Shown piece by piece: positions 57,558 to 64,000 of a stretch of DNA of 64,000 bases. Positions within the stretch are counted from its first letter, which is position 1. The number at the start of each line of letters is the position of its first letter. Origin of the DNA: Geomonas edaphica (GTDB lineage: Bacteria; Desulfobacterota; Desulfuromonadia; Geobacterales; Geobacteraceae); NCBI RefSeq assembly GCF_004917075.1, contig NZ_SSYB01000003.1:1-64000 (forward strand), read 5' to 3'. The notes under the pieces were generated by a model that worked only from the letters and a program-made list of their open reading frames with translations, did no database searches and was not told the origin of the DNA. The translations under genes and the position numbers were made by a program.

Positions 57558-58778
57558 ATGAACGGGATGTCGACGATGACAGGTCTTGCAAACAGCAGCG
57601 ATGTGCTCTTCCTCATGTTAGGCGCGGTCATGGTCTTCGCCATGCACGCAGGCTTCGCCTTCCTCGAGGTGGGTACAGTACGCAAGAAGAACCAGGTGAA
57701 CGCCTTCGTGAAGATCCTGACCGACTGGTCCGTCTCGACCGTGGTCTACTTCCTCATCGGCTTTCCCATCGCCTACGGCATCAGCTTCCTGAAGCCTGTT
57801 AAAGAACTCCTGGGCCCCAACCAGGGGTACGACATCACCCACTACTTCTTCCTGCTCTGCTTCGCCGCCTGCATCCCCGCCATCATCTCCGGCGGCATCG
57901 CCGAGCGCGCCAAGTTCTGGCCGCAGGTGATCGCCGGCGCCGTTTTCGCCGGTCTCACCTACCCCCTCTTCGAGTCCCTCATTTGGGGGCAAAACTGCTC
58001 TGCGCTGCAGGGCTTCTTCAAGTCCATCGGCGGCGCCGAGTTCCATGACTATGCAGGCTCCGTTGTGGTGCACTCCATCGGCGGCTGGCTCGCACTCCCC
58101 GCAGTCATCATCCTCGGCCCCCGCATGGGGCGCTACGTAAGGGGCAAGTCCCACCCGATCCCGATCAGCAACATCCCCTTCCTCGCCCTGGGCTCCTGGA
58201 TCCTCGCCGTCGGCTGGTTCGGCTTCAACGTGATGAGCGCAGGACACCTCGAGAAGATCTCCGGCCTCGTGGCGGTGAACTCGCTGATGGCCATGGTGGG
58301 TGGCGTGCTCGCGGCCCTCATCGCAGGCAGGAACGACCCCGGTTTCGTACACAACGGCGCCCTTGCCGGACTCATCGCCGTCTGCGCCGGCTCCGACATC
58401 ATGCACCCGCTCTTCGCCTTCGTAACCGGCGCCGTCGCCTCGGTCATCTTCGTCTACGGCTTCCACATCGAGCAGGAAAAGCTGAAGATCGACGACGTCT
58501 TAGGCGTTTGGCCGCTGCACGGCGTGATCGGCTCCTGGGGGGGGATCGCCGCGGGCCTCTTCGGCGGCGAGGCGCTCGGTGGCCTCGGCGGGGTGACCTT
58601 CCTCTCCCAGCTTCTCGGCTCCCTCTCCGCGATTGTCTTCGCCCTTGTGAACGGCTTCGTCATCTACGGCATCCTCAGCAAGACGGTAGGGATCCGGCTA
58701 AGCCAGGAGGAAGAATTCAACGGCGCCGACCTCTCCATCCACAGCATCGGCGCGTACCCGGAAGACCATATCCGCTAG
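57558..58778 (+). CDS. amt: ammonium transporter (Amt/MEP/Rh family)
   Basis: The 406-residue membrane protein starts at ATG 57558 behind GGAGGTAACGG. Eleven hydrophobic helices are expected; signatures include FAMHAGFAFLEVGTVRKKN (about residues 24-42), DYAGSVVVHSIGGWLALPA with the twin-His helix first partner, and WPLHGVIGSWGGIAAGLFGG with the second His. It conducts ammonium across the inner membrane. No glnK gene is adjacent; glnB at 10.9 kb would be the nearest P-II. The frame runs upstream to 57483, but through the sigma-54-type promoter. Confidence 0.95.
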   Translation: MNGMSTMTGLANSSDVLFLMLGAVMVFAMHAGFAFLEVGTVRKKNQVNAFVKILTDWSVSTVVYFLIGFPIAYGISFLKPVKELLGPNQGYDITHYFFLLCFAACIPAIISGGIAERAKFWPQVIAGAVFAGLTYPLFESLIWGQNCSALQGFFKSIGGAEFHDYAGSVVVHSIGGWLALPAVIILGPRMGRYVRGKSHPIPISNIPFLALGSWILAVGWFGFNVMSAGHLEKISGLVAVNSLMAMVGGVLAALIAGRNDPGFVHNGALAGLIAVCAGSDIMHPLFAFVTGAVASVIFVYGFHIEQEKLKIDDVLGVWPLHGVIGSWGGIAAGLFGGEALGGLGGVTFLSQLLGSLSAIVFALVNGFVIYGILSKTVGIRLSQEEEFNGADLSIHSIGAYPEDHIR

Positions 58779-58806
58779 GTATTGAGTCTCACTTCTCAGA
58801 AAGATC

Positions 58807-58840
58807 AGGAGGCCCGGAAACGGGCCTCCTTTTTTTTTAT
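58807..58840 (+). terminator. rho-independent terminator of amt
   Basis: AGGAGGCCCG/CGGGCCTCCT with a GAAA tetraloop is followed by nine T. It lies 28 bases after the amt stop. Confidence 0.93.
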
Positions 58841-58841
58841 T

Positions 58842-58869
58842 TTGAAATTTCCGACGAAGTATGTATTAT
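58842..58869 (+). promoter_or_regulatory. sigma-70-type promoter of the GspE_N-REC gene
   Basis: TTGAAA and TATTAT are separated by 16 bases, 46 bases before the ATG at 58916. Confidence 0.6.
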
Positions 58870-58915
58870 TTGCGATGTTAAAAGCTTCTCATTACCGTCA
58901 AAGGCGTACTCTATC

Positions 58916-59761
58916 ATGAAGATACCCTTGGGACAGTTGCTGGTTCGATCCGGCATCATAACGGTAAAGACCCTGGAGCGGGCACTGGCGCGTCAGGCGA
59001 CTTGCGGCAAGAGACTTGGAGGGGTGCTCCTTGAGATGGGGGTGCTGACCGAGGACGAGCTGCTGGACGCGCTGGGGCAGCAGTACGGCCTCGAGACGGT
59101 CCCCAGGCTCTTCACGCGACAACTCCCTGCCGAGCTACTGGCACTGGTGCCGGCGGATCTCGCCATCACGAGACCGCTTCTGCCTTTGCGGCTGGAAAAC
59201 GGTGCGCTCTTTGTCGCGGTCAGCGACCCGCTCGACGGGGAGACCGTGGCGCGTCTGGAGCGGCACGGCTCCGTGAGGGTAACCCAGTTGCTTTGCCGCC
59301 CCGGCGAGCTTGCCGCCGCTGTGAAACAGCAATACCACCGTGACCAAAGGGGGGGCGACATGAAGATCCTCGTGGTCGATGACCCTGCCGCCATGAGCGA
59401 TGTGGAGGGAGCGCTCCGGAGGGAAGGTTACCAGGTGTTCACGGCGCGCGACGGGGTGGAGGGGCTGAGGATCGCCTTCTCCCAGAAGCCGGACCTGATC
59501 CTGTGCGATGCCGCGACACCCAGGATGGACGGCTACGCACTCATGCGCGCCGTCAAGGCGAACCCGTCGAGCGCAGGGACGCTGATGATCCTGCTCACCT
59601 CAAAGGCCTCGCCCGAGGAGGAACACCGGGCGCTCAAGGCCGGTTTCCACGACTTCATCGGCAAGCCCATGATGACGATACGCGTGGTTTCGCGCGTGAG
59701 GCGCGCCTTCGAGATCATCGATAAAGCGCGGGAACAGCAGCCGTCGCCCTCTCCCGCCTGA
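58916..59761 (+). CDS. GspE_N/MshEN-domain protein fused to a receiver domain
   Basis: The 281-residue protein joins an N-terminal GspE_N (MshEN-type) module, residues 1-140 (IPLGQLLVRSGIITVKTLER, LLEMGVLTEDELLDALGQQY), to a receiver domain from residue 149 (MKILVVDDPAAMSDVEG, DLILCDAATPRMDGYALM, ILLTSKASPEEEHRALKAG, IGKPM). MshEN modules can bind c-di-GMP in pilus/secretion ATPases. No ATPase domain is present. A strong internal ribosome site (AGGGGGGG) lies before the Met at residue 149 (59360), so a free receiver may also be made. The start ATG has only a weak upstream site. Confidence 0.8.
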   Translation: MKIPLGQLLVRSGIITVKTLERALARQATCGKRLGGVLLEMGVLTEDELLDALGQQYGLETVPRLFTRQLPAELLALVPADLAITRPLLPLRLENGALFVAVSDPLDGETVARLERHGSVRVTQLLCRPGELAAAVKQQYHRDQRGGDMKILVVDDPAAMSDVEGALRREGYQVFTARDGVEGLRIAFSQKPDLILCDAATPRMDGYALMRAVKANPSSAGTLMILLTSKASPEEEHRALKAGFHDFIGKPMMTIRVVSRVRRAFEIIDKAREQQPSPSPA

Positions 59762-59808
59762 CCCCCCCGTTTCCAGCCCGGCGGCACCGGCACCGTCATG
59801 CACCTACC

Positions 59809-61110
59809 CTACATCCTCACCTTGCCGGAGAGTTCGTGCAGCGCGGCCGCGAAAATCGCCATCCCCTCGCTAAGCTCAGCGTCGGTCACTTTTAACGGCG
59901 GAATCAGGCGCACAACGTTTCGCCTCAGCCCGCACCCGATCAGGATCAGCCCCTTCCCAAGACAGTTGTTGATCATCTCCTGACAGAGACTGCCGTCAGC
60001 CGCCCCTGCCTCGTCGACGAATTCGATGCCGATCATGCATCCCATCCCCCTGACCTCGCCAATGCGCGGGTTCTGCATGGCGAGATCCTGCAGGGACGCG
60101 AGCATCCGGGTACCAGCCACCCGCGCCGCTTCCAACAGCCCCTCTTCCCTGATCACCCTAAGGGTTGCGAGGGAGGCGGCACAGGAGACGGGGTTACCAC
60201 CGGAGGTAGAGCCGTGGGCTGGTGGACCCCATTGGCGCATGAGCTCCGCAGGCGCAAGCACCGCTCCCAGCGGGAACCCGGAGGCGACCGCGCCGGCCAC
60301 AGTCACGATATCGGGACGCACCCCGGCATGCTCGCAGCAGAACCATCTCCCGGTCCTCCCCACCCCGGACTGCACCTCGTCGAAAATCAGGAGGATGCCG
60401 TATCGGTCGCATATCCCGCGCAGCCCTTCCAGGTAGCTCTTGGGCGCCGGGTAGTATCCCCCCTCGCCCAGAAAAGGCTCGACCAACATCGCGCAGACGT
60501 CATCCGGGGGGACCTGGTGCTGGAATAGCCTTTCTATTTCCTCGAGGCAACGGTCACCACACGCCTCGGGGTTCATGCCGCACGAACATATAAGGCAGGC
60601 GGGGTAGCTGACGTGGTACACCGAGGGGAGCAGCGGTTGGTAACGGCTGCCGCATGCCGAAAAACTGCTGGTGAGGGAAAGAGTACCCAGGGTGCGTCCA
60701 TGAAAGCCGCCGGTGCATGCGATGATGGACTGGCGGCCACTGGTGTAGCGCGCAAGCTTGATGGCATCCTCCACCGCCTCGGCCCCCGAATTGCCGAAGA
60801 AGAGCATGTCCAGCCCATCGGGCGCGATGGAGAGCAGTTCCTCGGCGGCAGCCACGGTCGCCTCGCTGTAGTAGATGCGGCCAGCGTGGACATGACTCTT
60901 CAGTTGCTGCTGCACCGCCTCCATCACCCGGGGATGGTTGTGCCCAAGGTTGAGGGCGGCGAGTCCGGATGTGAAGTCGAGGAAGCGCCGTCCATCCCGG
61001 GAGGTGACCACGGTCCCCCTCCCATTCCCGATCGTGATCGGGTAGCAGGGGTGCGCCGGCGGCGCGATGACAGCCTGTGCCCTTTGAATCAGTCTTTCGT
61101 CCTCGTCCAT
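59809..61110 (-). CDS. class III aminotransferase homologue lacking the PLP lysine
   Basis: From ATG 61110 (GGGGG upstream) the 433-residue protein aligns with acetylornithine/GABA-type aminotransferases: LDFTSGLAALNLGHNHPRVM, FFGNSGAEAVEDAIKLARY, GGFHGRTLGTLSLTSS and ILLIFDEVQSGVGRTGRWF, whose Asp holds the PLP ring nitrogen. The next block, normally TVAKGIASGxPLGA, reads TVAGAVASGFPLGA, so the Schiff-base Lys is replaced by Gly and no Lys is near. The later GSTSGGNPVSCAASLATL is retained. It is probably a pseudoenzyme or has a changed function. Cys-rich insertion (PACLICSCGMNPEACGDRC) near residue 190 is also notable. Confidence 0.85.
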   Translation of the reverse strand: MDEDERLIQRAQAVIAPPAHPCYPITIGNGRGTVVTSRDGRRFLDFTSGLAALNLGHNHPRVMEAVQQQLKSHVHAGRIYYSEATVAAAEELLSIAPDGLDMLFFGNSGAEAVEDAIKLARYTSGRQSIIACTGGFHGRTLGTLSLTSSFSACGSRYQPLLPSVYHVSYPACLICSCGMNPEACGDRCLEEIERLFQHQVPPDDVCAMLVEPFLGEGGYYPAPKSYLEGLRGICDRYGILLIFDEVQSGVGRTGRWFCCEHAGVRPDIVTVAGAVASGFPLGAVLAPAELMRQWGPPAHGSTSGGNPVSCAASLATLRVIREEGLLEAARVAGTRMLASLQDLAMQNPRIGEVRGMGCMIGIEFVDEAGAADGSLCQEMINNCLGKGLILIGCGLRRNVVRLIPPLKVTDAELSEGMAIFAAALHELSGKVRM

Positions 61111-61228
61111 GGCGCACCCCCTCATCAATCAGTTAGGTTTTACACATGAACAAAGGATGGTACCACCGGCACGAATGCCTGCAAGGATGGGGATCAAGAG
61201 GAGCTTTGGAGAAGTTTTTCGCCGGTTC

Positions 61229-61256
61229 TTGCAAACAAAATGGATTAGATTACACT
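61229..61256 (+). promoter_or_regulatory. candidate promoter of the PilZ gene
   Basis: TTGCAA and TACACT are separated by 16 bases, 59 bases before the ATG at 61316. Confidence 0.5.
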
Positions 61257-61315
61257 AATGCCTGTTTTGCAAAAAAGCCGGTCAAAAAACCAGGGCAGGA
61301 CACAAAGGAGGGGCG

Positions 61316-61588
61316 ATGTACAAGGAAAAGAGGAACTTCGCCAGACTGGCATTACACGCGAAAGCCAACATCCACCAAGGGGAGCGGACCATCGAGGGGG
61401 AAGTCGAGAACCTGAGCATGAAAGGGGTTTTCGTGACGGCCGCGCGGCGGCTGGAGCTCAACGACACCGTCGCCGTCACCATTTACCACACCCTCACGCC
61501 GCAGGTGCTCTGCGACCTGAAGGCCAAGGTGGTGCGTGTCACCGACCACGGCATGGGGCTGCAGTTTGAGAAGACCCTTCTCGACTGA
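61316..61588 (+). CDS. PilZ-domain protein
   Basis: A 90-residue stand-alone PilZ domain. The c-di-GMP-binding R-x3-R (EKRNFARL, residues 4-11) and the N-x-S-x2-G motif (NLSMKG, residues 33-38) are both present, followed by the beta-barrel strands (VAVTIYHTLTPQVLCDLKAK). It is likely a soluble c-di-GMP effector. AAAGGAGGGGCG precedes the ATG. It sits between the aminotransferase homologue (divergent) and hypE (convergent). Confidence 0.9.
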   Translation: MYKEKRNFARLALHAKANIHQGERTIEGEVENLSMKGVFVTAARRLELNDTVAVTIYHTLTPQVLCDLKAKVVRVTDHGMGLQFEKTLLD

Positions 61589-61596
61589 GAAGGGTC
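61573..61596. terminator. hairpin spanning the PilZ stop codon
   Basis: GACCCTTCTC pairs perfectly with GAGAAGGGTC around GACT; the TGA stop overlaps the loop/stem junction. There is no T-run on either side. Confidence 0.45.
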
Positions 61597-61642
61597 CCTC
61601 AGTACCCACCTGAAACGGGGAACAGCCCGGGGCAACCGGGCC

Positions 61643-62653
61643 TTAGCAGATGCGCGGCAGCTGCTCGCCCGCGAGCATCTCCACTCCCCTCATTCCACCA
61701 ACGAGGGTTTCCATCTGCACCTTACCTGCCGAGGTTTCGGTGACCTCGCCGATGACGGCAGCATCCCTTCCAAGCGGATGACGGCGCATGATTTCCAGCG
61801 CCTCATCCGCCCTCTCCGGCGCGACCAGCGCAAGAAGTTTACCTTCGTTGGCAACGTACAGCGGATCGAGCCCCAGGATGGCGCAGACCCCCTTCACGCC
61901 GGGGTTGATGGGTAGGCTCTCCTCGTTCAGGGTAACGGTGACGCCCGACTGCAGGGCGATCTCCTTGAGCGTCGTGGCGACACCGCCGCGAGTGGGGTCG
62001 CGCAGCACGTGCAGTGCGGGGCCGAGCGTCAGCAGGCCGGTGACCAGGCCGTTCAGCGGAGCGGAGTCGCTCTTTATGCCGCTGTCGATCTCGAGGCCCT
62101 CGCGGGCCGAGAGGACCGCGATGCCGTGATCACCGATGCAGCCGTTGACGATGATCTTGTCGCCGACACGCGCCGAGGCGCCGTCGATCTGCAGGTTATG
62201 CTCGAGTGCGCCGATCCCCGAGGTGTTGATGAAGATGCGGTCTCCCTTACCTTTGGGGACCACCTTGGTGTCGCCGGTGACGATGGCGACGCCGGCTGCG
62301 TCGGCGGCCTGCCGCATCGAGGTGAGGATACGGGAGAGTTCCTCCTTGGAGAATCCTTCCTCGAGGATGAAGCCGACCGAGAGGCACAACGGGCGGGCGC
62401 CCATCATGGCGAGGTCGTTCACCGTGCCGTTGATGGCGAGGTCGCCGATGTTCCCGCCCGGGAAGAAGATGGGGTCGACCACGTAGGAGTCAGTGCTGAA
62501 GGCCAGCTTGACGCCGCCGATGTTGAGCAGGGCCGCGTCGTTTTGGCCCTTGACCGGGACGCTGGAAAGCTGCGGTATGATCAGGTCGTCCAGAAGCTGG
62601 TGTGAAAGCCTCCCGCCACTGCCGTGGCCAAGGAGGATGAGATCGTTGTTCAA
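61643..62653 (-). CDS. hypE: hydrogenase expression/formation protein HypE
   Basis: The 336-residue protein of the PurM-like family. ILLGHGSGG-like start LILLGHGSGGRLSHQLLDDL (residues 5-24), NIGDLAINGTVNDLAMMGA (ATP-binding Asp-rich loop) and GDTKVVPKGKGDRIFINTSG are intact, and the protein ends PRIC, whose C-terminal Cys is carbamoylated by HypF and dehydrated to a thiocyanate for the [NiFe] cyanide ligands. It follows hypD after 69 bases. Confidence 0.96.
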   Translation of the reverse strand: MNNDLILLGHGSGGRLSHQLLDDLIIPQLSSVPVKGQNDAALLNIGGVKLAFSTDSYVVDPIFFPGGNIGDLAINGTVNDLAMMGARPLCLSVGFILEEGFSKEELSRILTSMRQAADAAGVAIVTGDTKVVPKGKGDRIFINTSGIGALEHNLQIDGASARVGDKIIVNGCIGDHGIAVLSAREGLEIDSGIKSDSAPLNGLVTGLLTLGPALHVLRDPTRGGVATTLKEIALQSGVTVTLNEESLPINPGVKGVCAILGLDPLYVANEGKLLALVAPERADEALEIMRRHPLGRDAAVIGEVTETSAGKVQMETLVGGMRGVEMLAGEQLPRIC

Positions 62654-62722
62654 AGCGGTTCTCCTTTTCTGTCGGACCGGTCGAACTAGTCGGACTGGTC
62701 TGACGTCGGACGGTTTGTTTGC

Positions 62723-63814
62723 CTAGCGCCCGTACTTGTAGGCGGCGGCGCAGGTTCCTTCGGAGGAAACCATGCAGGCGCCGACCGGGGACTCGGGGGT
62801 GCATTTGCCGCCGAAGAGCGGACAGTCGAAGGGTGACACCTTCCCCTTCAGGATCTCGCCGCACAGACACCCCTTGTGCTCCTTGAGCTCCTCTACCTGC
62901 ACCGGTATGGCCAGTTCGGCGTCGAAGTCGGCGTATTTATCCGCGATCCTAAGCCCGCTCCCGGGGAGCACGCCGATGCCGCGCCACGGTGCGTCGAATG
63001 GGGTGAAGACGTCGGCAAGCATCGCCTGGGCCTTGGCGTTTCCTTCCCAGCGCACCACGCGCGAATACTGGATCTCCACCTTGCTCTCGCCCGCGATCGC
63101 CTGGCGCACCAGCATCTCCACTCCCTGCAGCACGTCCGTCGGCTCGAAGCCGGTCACCACGCACGGGACCTTGTACTCTTCGCACAGGAATCGGTAGGCA
63201 TCGGCGCCGATGATCGCGCTCACGTGGGCCGGACAGATGTAGCCGTCCACCTGGAGCTCCGGGTCAGCGGAGAGGATCGCCATCGGCTGCGGCATGGTCT
63301 TGTGCGAGGCGAGCACGAAGTAGTTGGAAAGCCCCTGCGCCTTTGCCGCCAGGATGCTGCCGGCGATGGTGGGCGCCGTGGTCTCGAAACCTACCCCGAG
63401 GAACACCACGCGCTTGTCGGGGTTCTTCGCGGCAAGCTGCACGGCGTCGAGCGGCGAGTAAACCACCCTGATATCTGCCCCCTTGGCGCGCTCCTCCATG
63501 AGCGAGGAGCTGGAGCCGGGGACCCGCAGCATGTCACCGAAAGATGCGATGATCACGTCCGGAAGGCGGCAAAGGGCGATGGCGCGGTCGAGGTAGCTGT
63601 TGGGGGTAACGCAGACCGGGCATCCCGGGCCGGAGATCAGCCGCACCTCGGGGGGGAGCAGGCTTCTCAGGCCGAACTGGTAGATGGCGTTGGTGTGCGT
63701 ACCGCAGACTTCCATGAAGACGAGCGGTTCGGTCCGCCCACGGGTCAGGTCGGCGATGCGCTTAGCGAGCCCCTGGACCAGTTCCTTGTCGCGAAAAACG
63801 TCCGAATAGTTCAT
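62723..63814 (-). CDS. hypD: hydrogenase formation protein HypD
   Basis: The 363-residue iron-sulfur protein that assembles the Fe(CN)2CO unit with HypC. Conserved blocks are VFMEVCGTHTNAIYQFGL (about residues 34-51), ISGPGCPVCVTPNSYLDRA (about 61-79), FLGVGFETTAPTIAGSI and the Cys-rich C-terminus EHKGCLCGEILKGKVSPFDC with GGKCTPESPVGACMVS. The ATG overlaps the hypC stop by four bases (ATGA). Confidence 0.96.
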   Translation of the reverse strand: MNYSDVFRDKELVQGLAKRIADLTRGRTEPLVFMEVCGTHTNAIYQFGLRSLLPPEVRLISGPGCPVCVTPNSYLDRAIALCRLPDVIIASFGDMLRVPGSSSSLMEERAKGADIRVVYSPLDAVQLAAKNPDKRVVFLGVGFETTAPTIAGSILAAKAQGLSNYFVLASHKTMPQPMAILSADPELQVDGYICPAHVSAIIGADAYRFLCEEYKVPCVVTGFEPTDVLQGVEMLVRQAIAGESKVEIQYSRVVRWEGNAKAQAMLADVFTPFDAPWRGIGVLPGSGLRIADKYADFDAELAIPVQVEELKEHKGCLCGEILKGKVSPFDCPLFGGKCTPESPVGACMVSSEGTCAAAYKYGR

Positions 63815-64000
63815 CCCATCAACTCCGGCGAATAGACTTCACGCATCAATTCGAGCGTCGCCCTGGCCTCTTCCTCGTCGAGCTTGGAGATGGCGAAACC
63901 GGCGTGAACGATGACGAAATCGCCGACCTTCACCTCCTGGTCCAGCATCATGAGGCTCGCCTCGCGCTTCACTCCGTCCACTTCGGTCATGGCAAAATCA
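63811..64000 (-). CDS. hypC: hydrogenase assembly chaperone HypC (partial, 5' end outside window)
   Basis: The last 63 codons of a HypC/HupF gene: DFAMTEVDGVKREASLMML, then VGDFVIVHAGFAISKLDEEE and ARATLELMREVYSPELMG. The G-D-(F/Y)-V-(I/L)-V-H-x-G-F-A block is the family signature; the N-terminal M-C motif lies beyond the window. Its stop overlaps the hypD start, so hypC-hypD-hypE form one operon. Confidence 0.93.
   Translation of the reverse strand, partial: DFAMTEVDGVKREASLMMLDQEVKVGDFVIVHAGFAISKLDEEEARATLELMREVYSPELMG

Noticed and set aside
61146-61415. Plus-strand frame starting MNKGWYHRHECLQGW
   Set aside because: It runs through the promoter and start of the PilZ gene in another frame and has no domain.

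Overview
The window reads as a chromosomal segment of a GC-rich member of the Geobacteraceae (Desulfuromonadia), probably close to Geomonas or Citrifermentans. The main clues are a four-subunit 2-oxoacid:ferredoxin oxidoreductase, a decaheme cytochrome next to an MtrB/PioB-type porin, two unrelated glutamine synthetases side by side, a MucR/Ros-type regulator, a PEP-CTERM protein, [NiFe]-hydrogenase maturation genes and several families of intergenic repeats. This assignment is inferred from gene content and order; no database was searched.

Layout. 1-5600 is accessory and lower in gene density: a 21-bp tandem array, a WbuC-like cupin with a GNAT acetyltransferase, a methyltransferase, a PEP-CTERM protein, about 0.9 kb with no convincing gene, and a phospholipase-D-type lipoprotein. 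5.9-9.3 kb carries tRNA-Gly, a nucleotidyltransferase/thioesterase/lipoprotein operon, gluQRS, ppnP and a DUF2019 protein. 9.4-13.8 kb is a nitrogen-assimilation block (glnA, glnB, type III glutamine synthetase). 14-19.3 kb has an M23 peptidase, hrpB, a HAD phosphatase, a PAP2 protein, tRNA-Glu and tRNA-Gln. 19.3-22.1 kb is korDABC, followed by a divergent mucR-like gene, rluB and a DUF445 protein. 25.4-37.4 kb is mostly housekeeping (accA, dnaE, hisS, a REC-GGDEF regulator, comEC, a radical SAM protein). 37.8-46.9 kb is glyA-rpiB followed by the fatty-acid/phospholipid cluster, whose transcription order is yceD-rpmF-plsX-fabH-fabD-fabG-acpP-fabF, with sppA upstream. 47.6-53.6 kb is a six-gene operon built around an MtrA/MtrB-like electron conduit. 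53.9-57.3 kb is a five-gene operon led by a histone-deacetylase-family protein. 57.5-64 kb has amt, a GspE_N-REC protein, a class III aminotransferase homologue that lacks its PLP lysine, a PilZ protein and hypE-hypD-hypC (hypC is cut by the window edge).

How the parts connect. Sigma-54-type -24/-12 elements (GG-N10-GC) lie upstream of glnB-glnA, of the type III glutamine synthetase and of amt, so these three units look like one nitrogen regulon; glnB also has a strong sigma-70-type promoter. The fab cluster is tightly packed, with ATGA overlaps (plsX/fabH, fabD/fabG).

Most unusual: (i) the MtrAB-like conduit lies in one compact operon with an orphan MlaF-like ABC ATPase, a TrpX-type substrate-binding protein that seems to start at ATC, a lone receiver-domain protein and a small protein ending in CGCGC; no outer-surface cytochrome or ABC permease gene is beside it. 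(ii) The class III aminotransferase fold has Gly in place of the catalytic lysine. (iii) A dispersed repeat family with a G/C-run hairpin and a conserved GCAGCGCTTCGT tail occurs at four loci.
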